Source: Verrucomicrobia bacterium TMED44 (lineage in GTDB: Bacteria > Verrucomicrobiota > Verrucomicrobiia > Opitutales > Seribacteraceae). From it: a stretch of DNA of 7,866 bases. The stretch is taken from assembly GCA_002168015.1 (NCBI GenBank), contig NHCX01000128.1, positions 7,599-15,464 of the forward strand, written 5' to 3'. This document shows positions 1-6,559 of this stretch, piece by piece (within the stretch, counting starts at the first letter, position 1; each line of letters begins with the position of its first letter). The translations under genes and the position numbers were made by a program. Below the pieces are notes generated by a model. The model was given only the letters and a program-made list of their open reading frames with translations, did no database searches and was not told where the DNA came from.

Positions 1-449
1 AGGGTAAATATATCCAGCAATGCTTGACTTGGATGCTCATGTGCACCATCTCCAGCGTTTATAACAGGTACTTCTATCATTTCAGATAGAAAACGCGCAG
101 ACCCCGGCGATGAATGTCTCAATACGATTGCATCTGCCCCTAAAGCCTGAATGTTTCTCGCTGTATCCCTTAATGACTCACCTTTTGTAAGGCTACTTGA
201 TTTCTCTGCTATAGATATTATGTCTGCATTTAAACTTTTTGCAGCTATTTCGAACGCAATCCTTGTTCTTGTACTAGGTTCAAGAAATAAATTTACTATT
301 CTTTTGCCTTTAAGGGAAACAGATGGAAGCAAGTTTAATCTTTTGGAATCTTTAAAACCAGTAGCAGTATCTAACAAAAAATTGATTTCCTCCGAACTTA
401 AGTCCTTAACACCGATCAAAGATCTTTTGTTCCATATTTTTTTTACCAT
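1..449 (-). CDS. pyrB: Aspartate carbamoyltransferase catalytic subunit (partial, 3' end beyond window)
   Basis: PyrB condenses carbamoyl phosphate with L-aspartate to give N-carbamoyl-L-aspartate, the committed step of de novo pyrimidine synthesis, in the cytoplasm. The first 149 codons are visible; the family usually has about 300-330 residues, so the aspartate-binding half lies outside the left edge. The carbamoyl-phosphate loop is seen as FLEPSTRTR (S59-T-R-T-R63). The SSLTKGES segment around K89 is the lysine loop that reaches into the neighbouring subunit's active site. NAGDGAHEHPSQALLDIFT (H139-P-S-Q142) is the next family signature. STRTR together with HPSQ separates it from ornithine carbamoyltransferase well enough: GAHEHPSQALLD is the ATCase form and OTCase typically has HPCQ. 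The ATG at 449-447 lies inside the end of the upstream HAD gene (7-base overlap, ATGGTAA), with no Shine-Dalgarno sequence, so it is probably translated by coupling. Codons 2-5 contain a run of eight A. No pyrimidine-responsive leader is visible directly upstream because that DNA is coding. Confidence 0.95.
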   Translation of the reverse strand, partial: MVKKIWNKRSLIGVKDLSSEEINFLLDTATGFKDSKRLNLLPSVSLKGKRIVNLFLEPSTRTRIAFEIAAKSLNADIISIAEKSSSLTKGESLRDTARNIQALGADAIVLRHSSPGSARFLSEMIEVPVINAGDGAHEHPSQALLDIFT

Positions 450-1444
450 AAAAGCTTTTGGGCAAAGTCCTGTGGGTTATGTGTTTCCATATGAGGAATA
501 TGTTTAGGCGAAGAACCGGACTTTTCCTTAATATGCTCCTCTTTTTTGGCAATCATTTTTCCTAAAATATCAATCGCCTTTTGCTTAATCCACATTGAAG
601 TTGGTGAATGTTCACGATAATCTGCCGGGCCGTTATTATGGACACGACCATGCTCTACAAGGTCACAACTTTGCTGGAATTCCTTTTCATTATTTGGGTC
701 GTAAACTGCATATGTTTTACCTCCCATACCCTTTACTACTGCGAAAACTGGAACATCACTGGGTCCATCCGCAATGTAAATCATTTGATCTATAGGGATA
801 CGTCGGTCTTCATGCGGTATAGACGCATTAACATCTATATGTATGTTTTTATTTGACCCTTTATTTATTTCAAAAATAAATCGGGTTTTAATTGTATTAT
901 CAACAGTCATACCAACCTGAGATATTTCTAAGTCCAGTGGCAAAGACAACTCCGTCTGACTTTGATAATTTGGCGGCAGTGGAGATTCGATAAATTCACA
1001 TGCAAAAACATTTTCTACAAATGGGAAAATTGAACTGCCTTTTATCATCGGAGATAAACCTGTGCTTATAATGTAGTGCTCCAATTTAAAATCATGATCC
1101 TTAAATTCTATTTGGCTAGGAATAGAAGAAAGGGATTGGAAAAGATTCGGTAAGCCTGGGCAGAAAACTAAATTTTTACCAAGATCCGAAAGTTTTTGAT
1201 TGGTCAATCCTCTCATTGGACCATTTTTTACATAACTAAGAAGATGATTGAGATAAATTGTATCTTTTGAGACCTTACAGCCTCGTTGGAGATAAATCTC
1301 AGGTAATTTATTGACTTCCTCCCAAAACAGACCTTCATTGACGCCGAAATGTTCGAAAAGGGGTGTTTGCATGTATCCGGGAATCAAAGTTTTATCAAAA
1401 TCCCATATGCAAGCGACCACATTTTGTCCGTATGGGTGAGACAT
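443..1444 (-). CDS. HAD-superfamily phosphatase-like hydrolase
   Basis: This 333-residue soluble protein has the HAD phosphatase motifs in order. Motif I is WDFDKT, with nucleophile D15 and acid/base D17. Motif II is the S127-T128 pair after hydrophobic YII. The likely motif III lysine is K186 in IKTRF. Motif IV is YIADGPSDVPVF, with acidic D226 and D230. The residues between motifs I and II (about 20-120) form a mainly helical cap, as in C1-type HAD enzymes such as phosphoserine phosphatase. The substrate cannot be read from the sequence. The C-terminal 35 residues are polar and His/Lys-rich and look disordered. No signal peptide is present, so it is cytoplasmic. It overlaps pyrB by 7 bases, which suggests one transcript and coupled translation; a role with phosphorylated pyrimidines is only an inference from this. 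The start is the ATG at 1444-1442, five codons before the first conserved strand-forming residues; no Shine-Dalgarno sequence precedes it. Confidence 0.88.
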   Translation of the reverse strand: MSHPYGQNVVACIWDFDKTLIPGYMQTPLFEHFGVNEGLFWEEVNKLPEIYLQRGCKVSKDTIYLNHLLSYVKNGPMRGLTNQKLSDLGKNLVFCPGLPNLFQSLSSIPSQIEFKDHDFKLEHYIISTGLSPMIKGSSIFPFVENVFACEFIESPLPPNYQSQTELSLPLDLEISQVGMTVDNTIKTRFIFEINKGSNKNIHIDVNASIPHEDRRIPIDQMIYIADGPSDVPVFAVVKGMGGKTYAVYDPNNEKEFQQSCDLVEHGRVHNNGPADYREHSPTSMWIKQKAIDILGKMIAKKEEHIKEKSGSSPKHIPHMETHNPQDFAQKLLW

Positions 1445-1500
1445 ATTACGGGTTCGCTTTATACAGATTTTGTTCTATGATCATAGATCTCATTCTAATA
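1445..1500. promoter_or_regulatory. Divergent intergenic region with 14-base perfect palindrome
   Basis: These 56 bases separate the starts of the HAD/pyrB and prfA/prmC transcription units, so promoters for both are expected here or inside the first codons of the genes. Positions 1474-1487 read TCTATGATCATAGA, a perfect palindrome. It places TATGAT (5 of 6 to the sigma-70 -10 consensus) on both strands: 1476-1481 on plus and 1485-1480 on minus. A second minus-strand candidate is TATAAA at 1463-1458, which would give a nearly leaderless HAD transcript. No good -35 hexamer sits at the right spacing for any of them (plus-strand candidate TTCGCT at 1453-1458, 3 of 6). The palindrome could be a shared -10 element, a repressor site, or both; I cannot tell which. 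Confidence 0.5.
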
Positions 1501-2580
1501 ATGGAAAACTTACCAAATATCGAGCCGTTTCGTACACGTTTCAATGATCTAGAGAAGTTACTTTCTCTTCCGGAAACTTTTCAGGACAATTTAAAAGCAA
1601 CAGAACTCTCAAAGGAACATCGAAGATTACAGGGCATATTAGATATTTATGAAGATATTTTGCACTATGAAGATGAATTGGCACAGTGTCAGAGTCTTCT
1701 AGAAGAGCCAGAAATGGAAGAAGAAGCCAGAAGTGAAATAGAGGGGTTAGAAGTTAAAATTAAAGTCAAAAAAGATAAACTTCTCGTTTCGGTATTACCA
1801 CCAGATCCGCAAGCCGGGAAAAACACTATTGTTGAAATTCGGGCAGGAGCGGGTGGAGATGAAGCATCTATTTTTGCTGGGGACCTGTTTAGGATGTATA
1901 CCAGATACGCAGAAAACCAAGGTTGGAGTATTGAATGCTTAAGCCAAAGTAATTCTGATACAGGAGGATTTAAGGAAATTATCTTTATTGTGAAAGGAAA
2001 CGAAGCCTGGTCAAAAATGAAATATGAAAGCGGAGTTCATCGAGTTCAGAGAATTCCTGTTACTGAAGCAGGCGGCAGAATTCACACTTCGACATCTACT
2101 GTTGCAGTTTTACCTGAAGCAAAAGATGTAGAAATTTCAATTGATCCTAACGATTTGGAAATTAGTGTATGCCGAGCTAGTGGCCCCGGAGGGCAGGGGG
2201 TTAACACAACCGATTCAGCTGTTCAAATTCAGCATATCCCTAGCGGAATAAATGTTTATTGTGCTGACGAACGATCACAGCTGAAAAATAAAAATAAGGC
2301 AATGACGGTTTTGCGGAGCAGGTTGCTTCAAAAGAAACAATCTGAGGAAAATAAAAAGTACGCTCTGAATCGTAAAAATCAAGTTGGAACTGGAGATAGA
2401 AGCGAAAGAATAAGAACCTATAATTTTCCACAAGGCAGAATTACTGATCATAGAGTAAATTACACTTCTCATGCATTACAAGAATCAATGATGGGAGATA
2501 TTAATCATATAATTGAATTTCTCGAAAAAGAAGATCTTGCTGAAAAGATACGTACAATTCATTTAGATAAAAATGAATGA
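1501..2580 (+). CDS. prfA: Peptide chain release factor 1
   Basis: RF1 recognises the UAA and UAG stop codons on the ribosome and triggers release of the finished peptide. The 359-residue length matches the family norm (about 360). Domain order is intact: a helical N-terminal domain with a coiled-coil stretch (about 1-100), the RAGAGGDEA entry to the PCRF domain (about 114-122), the codon-recognition motif P186-V-T188 (the P-x-T of RF1, not the SPF of RF2), and the catalytic GGQ at 230-232 in ASGPGGQGVNTTDSAV. The residue after GGQ is Gly, where many RF1 proteins have His. The basic RDQ-type switch region and the C-terminal helix follow (NRKNQVGTGDRSERIRTYNF). The frame is open upstream to 1363, but the ATG at 1501 is chosen because RF1 homology begins there and anything upstream would run into the divergent HAD gene. 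No Shine-Dalgarno sequence is visible. The last 8 bases overlap prmC, whose product methylates the Gln of GGQ. Confidence 0.98.
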   Translation: MENLPNIEPFRTRFNDLEKLLSLPETFQDNLKATELSKEHRRLQGILDIYEDILHYEDELAQCQSLLEEPEMEEEARSEIEGLEVKIKVKKDKLLVSVLPPDPQAGKNTIVEIRAGAGGDEASIFAGDLFRMYTRYAENQGWSIECLSQSNSDTGGFKEIIFIVKGNEAWSKMKYESGVHRVQRIPVTEAGGRIHTSTSTVAVLPEAKDVEISIDPNDLEISVCRASGPGGQGVNTTDSAVQIQHIPSGINVYCADERSQLKNKNKAMTVLRSRLLQKKQSEENKKYALNRKNQVGTGDRSERIRTYNFPQGRITDHRVNYTSHALQESMMGDINHIIEFLEKEDLAEKIRTIHLDKNE

Positions 2581-3427
2581 ACAATTTTCTGCTTTAGAAA
2601 TTTTAAGGAAGTCTTCTACCTTTTTAAGTAAAAAAGGAATAAAGAGTGCAAAGATTGATGCAGAGTGGATCATATGTAATTTCCTAAAGATCAAAAAACT
2701 AGATATTTATCTAGATAAACATATTATTTCCGATGAAGAAACCTTAAATAAAATTCGCCATGCAATTTCAAGGCGTGCTAAAAGGGAACCGCTTCAGCAT
2801 ATTTTGGGTTATGTCGAATTTCACGGTATTATGCTTAAATGTGATAAACGTGCTCTTATTCCACGTTTTGAAACGGAACAGTTAGTCGATTTAATTTCTT
2901 CTAATCTTCCGGTTGGTTTTCAGGGAAGTATACTCGACTTTGGCACTGGAAGTGGTGCAATTATAATCTCACTAGCCAAAATTTATCCACATGCTAAATG
3001 CCTTGGCATAGATAAGTCAGTTAACTGTATTTCCCTAGCCAAAGAAAATGTAATTTTGAACAAATGCGACCAGCATGTTGATATTATTCAATATGACTGG
3101 AATAATTCTTCTATATACCTTGATAGGGTAAATGTAATTGTTGCTAATCCACCATATCTTTCCGAAAAGGAATGGTTGGATACTGAACCAGAAGTTAAAG
3201 AACATGATCCAAAGGATGCTCTTCTTTCCCGAAAAGAAGGTATTTATGATTTAGAAAAAATTATTGATATTGCCCCATCTCTTTTATGTAAGTCTGGCCT
3301 CCTAGCGCTTGAAATTGGGCATAATCAAAGTGAATATTTACTAAAGATGTTAAACAAACATTTTAGAAAGTCCTTCATTAAAAAGGATTTTACTGGAAAA
3401 AGAAGATTTCTTTTAGCAATGCTTTAA
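2573..3427 (+). CDS. prmC: Peptide chain release factor N5-glutamine methyltransferase
   Basis: PrmC (HemK) transfers a methyl group from S-adenosylmethionine to the side-chain amide of the Gln in the GGQ motif of RF1 and RF2, which raises release efficiency. The 284-residue product has the usual two parts. A helical N-terminal domain (about 1-75) contacts the release factor and ends in REPLQHILGY (71-80). The Rossmann methyltransferase domain follows, with SAM-binding motif LDFGTGSG (121-128), acidic D147 at the end of strand 2, and the NPPY catalytic motif at 192-195 in VIVANPPYLSEKEW. The conserved LIPRPETE stretch reads LIPRFETE (95-102), a Pro-to-Phe change. The start ATG lies within the last codons of prfA (8-base overlap, different frame), so translation is probably coupled; there is no Shine-Dalgarno sequence. 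The gene ends 2 bases from the stop of the convergent S41 protease gene, so no stand-alone terminator fits between them. Confidence 0.97.
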   Translation: MNEQFSALEILRKSSTFLSKKGIKSAKIDAEWIICNFLKIKKLDIYLDKHIISDEETLNKIRHAISRRAKREPLQHILGYVEFHGIMLKCDKRALIPRFETEQLVDLISSNLPVGFQGSILDFGTGSGAIIISLAKIYPHAKCLGIDKSVNCISLAKENVILNKCDQHVDIIQYDWNNSSIYLDRVNVIVANPPYLSEKEWLDTEPEVKEHDPKDALLSRKEGIYDLEKIIDIAPSLLCKSGLLALEIGHNQSEYLLKMLNKHFRKSFIKKDFTGKRRFLLAML

Positions 3428-3429
3428 AA

Positions 3430-5646
3430 TTAAATCTTTGGAGTTTCTTGGTTAGATTTCTGTGCGGTTCCCAAAGCTTTTTCTGCAGAGAGATGAACAC
3501 GTAAAATATTCAAGGTTTCATTCAGCGAAATGTCTAAGTCGGTAGGTATTTTAAATTCCTTTATTGAATCGGTTTCATTTAAGTCAAGACCCCTTGCCTT
3601 TCTTGATTGACTGATCTGATCACTGACAATCGATAAAACTATTTCTCTACTTGGGTAGGAGAGCTTGCTGAATCCTTTAAATATATTTTTGAAATCCTCG
3701 TTTTTGCTATTTTCTTGTATTCTTTGGTCTAATCTATGTTCAAGATTTAAAGAAAATGTTTTCTTCTCTCTTTTTTGTTTAAAGAAGTCTATATTTTCAT
3801 TCAAATAGTTAAATACATCTGATTTTTTTCTTCTTTCTTCTGCATCCTTTTTAAGAGTATCTATCGCAAGTTTATTAAAAGAATATTGCTCTAAAGTCTT
3901 CCTGAAATTTACTGCAGGAATGCTATCGTTGGGAAGAGCATTATCCAGATCTGACTCACCAATAGGTAAAAACATGTTAATAGATGGTATCGAAATATCA
4001 CTTTTAACTCCATTTATTTGAGTACTTCTTCCACTCGGTAGATAATATTTTTGGATTGTTATTTTGGCTGCACTTGTTTTCCCGGTATTCCTGCTAGATA
4101 AAATATTAAAGGGCAGATTCATCTGAATCATAGATTGAACTGTTCCCTTGCCGTGTGTTGTTTCATCTCCAATTATTATTGCTCTGTTATGATCCTTGAG
4201 AGCACCTGCCACAATTTCTGATGCCGAGGCAGAATATCTAGAAACTAATGTAAAAAGAGGTCCATTCCAAGCAACCTTAGGGTTAAAATCAAATTTTTTC
4301 CTAATTTTTCCATCAGTATTCTTTACCTGTACGACTGGGCCCCTTGAAATAAACAATCCCGTTAGGTTTACGGCTTCGCTAAGGTAACCACCTCCATTTC
4401 GTCTTAGATCCAGAATGAGGCCTTTAATGTCGTAGGACTTGAGTTTAGCAATGAGTTCTTCAACATCATCTGTAGCTTTAGGTCCACTACCAGAAGAACC
4501 ATAAAAGGAGGGTAGTTCGATTACGCCTATATTTATTTCCTCTCCGTTTAATTCTATTTTTTTTACGAAAGCTTTAGCTAAGTTTTCGGTTAATTTTATT
4601 TTATCCCTTACTATTCTAACAACTTTTACAGAACTGGGATCTTGGATAGGGCGAATTTCTAGTCTAACCAATGTATCCTTAGGACCTTTTATCAAATCCA
4701 CAATTTTGGTGAGCTTCATGTCCACAACATCCACGAAGTCTCCGTCTGATTGTGCGACTTTGAGTATAATATCCTCTGGTTCTAATTCTCTTGAGGCTTC
4801 AGCAGGTCCGCCCGGTAAAAGTTCTTTAATTGTACAGTAACCATCCTCATCTTGTAATCTTGCCCCGATGCCTACAAATTCGTTATTCATTGCTTGATCA
4901 AACTTTTCTTTTTCTTTCATATTCATGAAAACAGTATGAGGATCGAACATATGGGTGAGTGTAGTAAGGTAGATTTCTTGAACATCACTAGATTCAAATT
5001 CATTAATGTTTTTGATCCACCTAGAATAACTTCTCTTTAAATTTTCTCTTGATTCATCAATGTAGTCTTTAAGTTCAGGAGTATTTTTCGATATCTTGGT
5101 TGTATTTTCATCAAACTGCTGTATCACCTCTCGAATGTATTCGAAATTTATGAGATCTTTCCATAAAGAATCTAATCCATTTTCAGTAGTGGCCCAATTT
5201 TTTTTCTCTCTATTTGCGGTATAATTTTTATCGATAAATAAGCTTGGGTCAGAGTCCAATTCGACAAGAACCCAGTTCAATCTGGATATCGCCTTTGTTT
5301 TGTATTGGTTGTATATTTCAAATCCTGGAAGAAGATTTCCCTGTTCAAAGTGCGATTGGAGTGTTTTGGAATATTTCGTGTGAAAATCTTCTACTTCTTG
5401 GGCGGTAAAATAAAGTCTTTGCTTATCTAATTTATTGACGAATCTATCAATGAAAGCACTCGCATTAAGGTCTGTAATTCCTAATTTATTGTAATGAGCC
5501 TGCTCAAGCACCTTGATAAGCCACTGAGTTTCGTGCTTCATTAACGCGTTGGGGTACAGTGGCGTAGCTTGCGAACTTGCTTTACAAGATATTGCAACTG
5601 AATAAAAGAGAAGGAATAGAAGCTTAAAGTTTAAGTGTAAATGCAT
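3430..5646 (-). CDS. prc: Prc/Tsp-type S41 carboxy-terminal processing protease, probable lipoprotein
   Basis: Proteins of this type degrade or trim envelope proteins from their C-termini in the periplasm. The 738-residue product (E. coli Prc is 682) has the full Prc layout. There is an N-terminal signal sequence (1-20), then a helical tail-specific-protease N-terminal domain (about 35-215). A PDZ domain (about 255-335) contains FVGIGARL and ELLPGGPA. The S41 catalytic domain (about 345-560) follows, and a charged C-terminal domain of the DUF3340 type spans about 585-735. The Ser-Lys dyad is seen in YSASASEI (S474 most likely by comparison with E. coli S430) and GKGTVQ (K500, with Q504 as third residue). 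One extra residue separates Ser and Lys compared with E. coli. The signal sequence ends VAISC, which satisfies the bacterial lipobox pattern with Cys21 as lipidated residue; simple signal-peptidase I cleavage after ASSQA is the alternative. It lies 2 bases after the rhomboid gene, implying one transcript and coupled translation. Confidence 0.93.
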   Translation of the reverse strand: MHLHLNFKLLFLLFYSVAISCKASSQATPLYPNALMKHETQWLIKVLEQAHYNKLGITDLNASAFIDRFVNKLDKQRLYFTAQEVEDFHTKYSKTLQSHFEQGNLLPGFEIYNQYKTKAISRLNWVLVELDSDPSLFIDKNYTANREKKNWATTENGLDSLWKDLINFEYIREVIQQFDENTTKISKNTPELKDYIDESRENLKRSYSRWIKNINEFESSDVQEIYLTTLTHMFDPHTVFMNMKEKEKFDQAMNNEFVGIGARLQDEDGYCTIKELLPGGPAEASRELEPEDIILKVAQSDGDFVDVVDMKLTKIVDLIKGPKDTLVRLEIRPIQDPSSVKVVRIVRDKIKLTENLAKAFVKKIELNGEEINIGVIELPSFYGSSGSGPKATDDVEELIAKLKSYDIKGLILDLRRNGGGYLSEAVNLTGLFISRGPVVQVKNTDGKIRKKFDFNPKVAWNGPLFTLVSRYSASASEIVAGALKDHNRAIIIGDETTHGKGTVQSMIQMNLPFNILSSRNTGKTSAAKITIQKYYLPSGRSTQINGVKSDISIPSINMFLPIGESDLDNALPNDSIPAVNFRKTLEQYSFNKLAIDTLKKDAEERRKKSDVFNYLNENIDFFKQKREKKTFSLNLEHRLDQRIQENSKNEDFKNIFKGFSKLSYPSREIVLSIVSDQISQSRKARGLDLNETDSIKEFKIPTDLDISLNETLNILRVHLSAEKALGTAQKSNQETPKI

Positions 5647-5648
5647 AA

Positions 5649-6482
5649 TTAGTTGTTCTTTTCGTTGAAAAGGCTTTTTGCTTTCTCTAAGAGTTTTTTT
5701 TCCTCATCAGTTAAACTTCCAAAACCATTTTCGTTTATTTTGTCGAGTATTTTATCAACTTCTTCTTCTAAATTTTTATTAAGACCGACATTTATACTGT
5801 ATGAATTTTTTTGAATGGATTTCTTTTTCCGGTGCCCAGGTTTAGCAAAAGTAAATTTGGGGAGATTTAATTTATTAAAAAAAGGAGCATATACAATCGC
5901 ACCTGCAATCATTCCACCCAGATGAGCAGAATGCGCTATTCCCGAGGAATTGTTAAGTTCTGAAAACAGGAAACCGTACAACTCTAAGCCAAGTACTCCT
6001 AGTAAAAGATATTTAGGTTTAAGTGTGACTGGAAGGATAAAAAATAAAAGAAAGGTGATTGGTTGATTAGGCCGTTGAAGACAAAAGTGAGCCAAACTCG
6101 CCATTACAAAAGCTGAGCTACCTATCAAAAAAGACCCACCGAAGTTAAAAGATATCCAAAATAATGCCCCCAAGAATGAACTGAGTAAGTAAAGTACGAC
6201 ATATGTCGTAGAATCTAAAGAGTGTTCAACATTTCTTGAAATAAAGTGAATTCCGATAATATTAAAAAGTAAATGCAAGGGACCTTCATGCAAAAAGCTG
6301 TATGTTAAAAAAGTCCAGATTAGCCCCGAAGACAATCCGTCAGGTGAAAGACCAAAGAACTTTAGTACCCAAAGATCGTTTTCAAAAAATCTAATAACTG
6401 ACTGTATTACAAAAACCAATATGATAAAAAGTATTAAATAATCAGTTAAAGATTTTAAATTTACCCCAAGGGGTTTACGCAT
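5649..6482 (-). CDS. Rhomboid family intramembrane serine protease
   Basis: Rhomboids cut transmembrane helices of other membrane proteins inside the lipid bilayer. Numbered from the ATG at 6482-6480, the product has 277 residues and about six transmembrane helices: roughly 14-31, 68-82, 92-112, 116-135, 142-173 (long, possibly with a re-entrant part) and 184-202. The catalytic serine is S123 in the GSSA motif on helix 4 and the catalytic histidine is H187 in AHLGG on helix 6, so the enzyme should be active. HEGPLHLLFN supplies H70 and N74, equivalent to the oxyanion-hole residues of GlpG. The WR motif of GlpG is WT here. The C-terminal tail (203-277) is cytoplasmic; it has a basic patch (GHRKKK) and ends in a helical segment around SLTDEEKKLLEKAKSLF, of the type described as DUF6576 behind many rhomboids. 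A GTG at 6542 would add 20 residues, but a TATAAT box at 6533-6528 then falls inside the coding region, so the ATG is preferred. The S41 protease gene follows 2 bases later. Confidence 0.93.
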   Translation of the reverse strand: MRKPLGVNLKSLTDYLILFIILVFVIQSVIRFFENDLWVLKFFGLSPDGLSSGLIWTFLTYSFLHEGPLHLLFNIIGIHFISRNVEHSLDSTTYVVLYLLSSFLGALFWISFNFGGSFLIGSSAFVMASLAHFCLQRPNQPITFLLFFILPVTLKPKYLLLGVLGLELYGFLFSELNNSSGIAHSAHLGGMIAGAIVYAPFFNKLNLPKFTFAKPGHRKKKSIQKNSYSINVGLNKNLEEEVDKILDKINENGFGSLTDEEKKLLEKAKSLFNEKNN

Positions 6483-6559
6483 ATATTGTCGATCGTAGAG
6501 CACTAATTTTAAGATATGATCACAGCTATTATATGCAAACACTGAATTAAACTGGATGT
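6483..6559. promoter_or_regulatory. Divergent intergenic region, candidate TATAAT box for the rhomboid/S41 unit
   Basis: These 77 bases separate the rhomboid and comEC starts. On the minus strand, positions 6533-6528 read TATAAT, an exact sigma-70 -10 hexamer, preceded by TGCA, which is close to an extended -10. Initiation about 7 bases downstream would leave a leader of roughly 38 bases before the rhomboid ATG at 6482. No convincing -35 hexamer sits 16-18 bases upstream. On the plus strand, TATTAT at 6527-6532 (5 of 6) overlaps the same bases and could serve comEC; TATGAT at 6515-6520 is a second option. The 8-mer TATGATCA at 6515-6522 also occurs in the other divergent region, at 1476-1483. 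Promoter use is an inference. Confidence 0.45.

Noticed and set aside
151..856. Plus-strand open frames of 66-118 codons within 151-856
   Set aside because: They lie antisense to pyrB and the HAD gene, which have clear family motifs, and their translations show no recognisable domain.
1363..1500. Upstream in-frame extension of prfA adding 46 residues
   Set aside because: RF1 homology starts at the ATG at 1501, the normal length of about 360 residues is reached from there, and the extension would be antisense to the start of the HAD gene and span the divergent promoter region.
2240..2472. Minus-strand open frames of about 65 codons
   Set aside because: They are antisense to the conserved C-terminal part of RF1 and encode low-complexity Phe/Ser-rich sequence.
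2577..2580. ATGA overlap at the end of prfA as the prmC start
   Set aside because: The ATG at 2577 is out of frame with prmC; the in-frame ATG is at 2573.
3436..3482. Possible terminator hairpin CTTTGG/CCAAAG followed by CTTTTT on the plus strand
   Set aside because: The stem is only 6 pairs with a 29-base loop and lies within the S41 coding sequence; too weak to call.
4196..4387. Plus-strand open frame of 63 codons
   Set aside because: It is antisense to the catalytic core of the S41 protease and has no domain or start signal.
5198..5205. T8 run (A8 in the S41 coding strand) as a phase-variation tract
   Set aside because: The frame is intact, the run is short for phase variation, and such runs are expected in AT-rich Lys/Asn codons.
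6483..6542. GTG start at 6542 for the rhomboid, adding 20 residues
   Set aside because: The extra residues look unlike a rhomboid N-terminus, an exact TATAAT box falls inside them, and the ATG at 6482 begins a typical short basic lead into the first helix.
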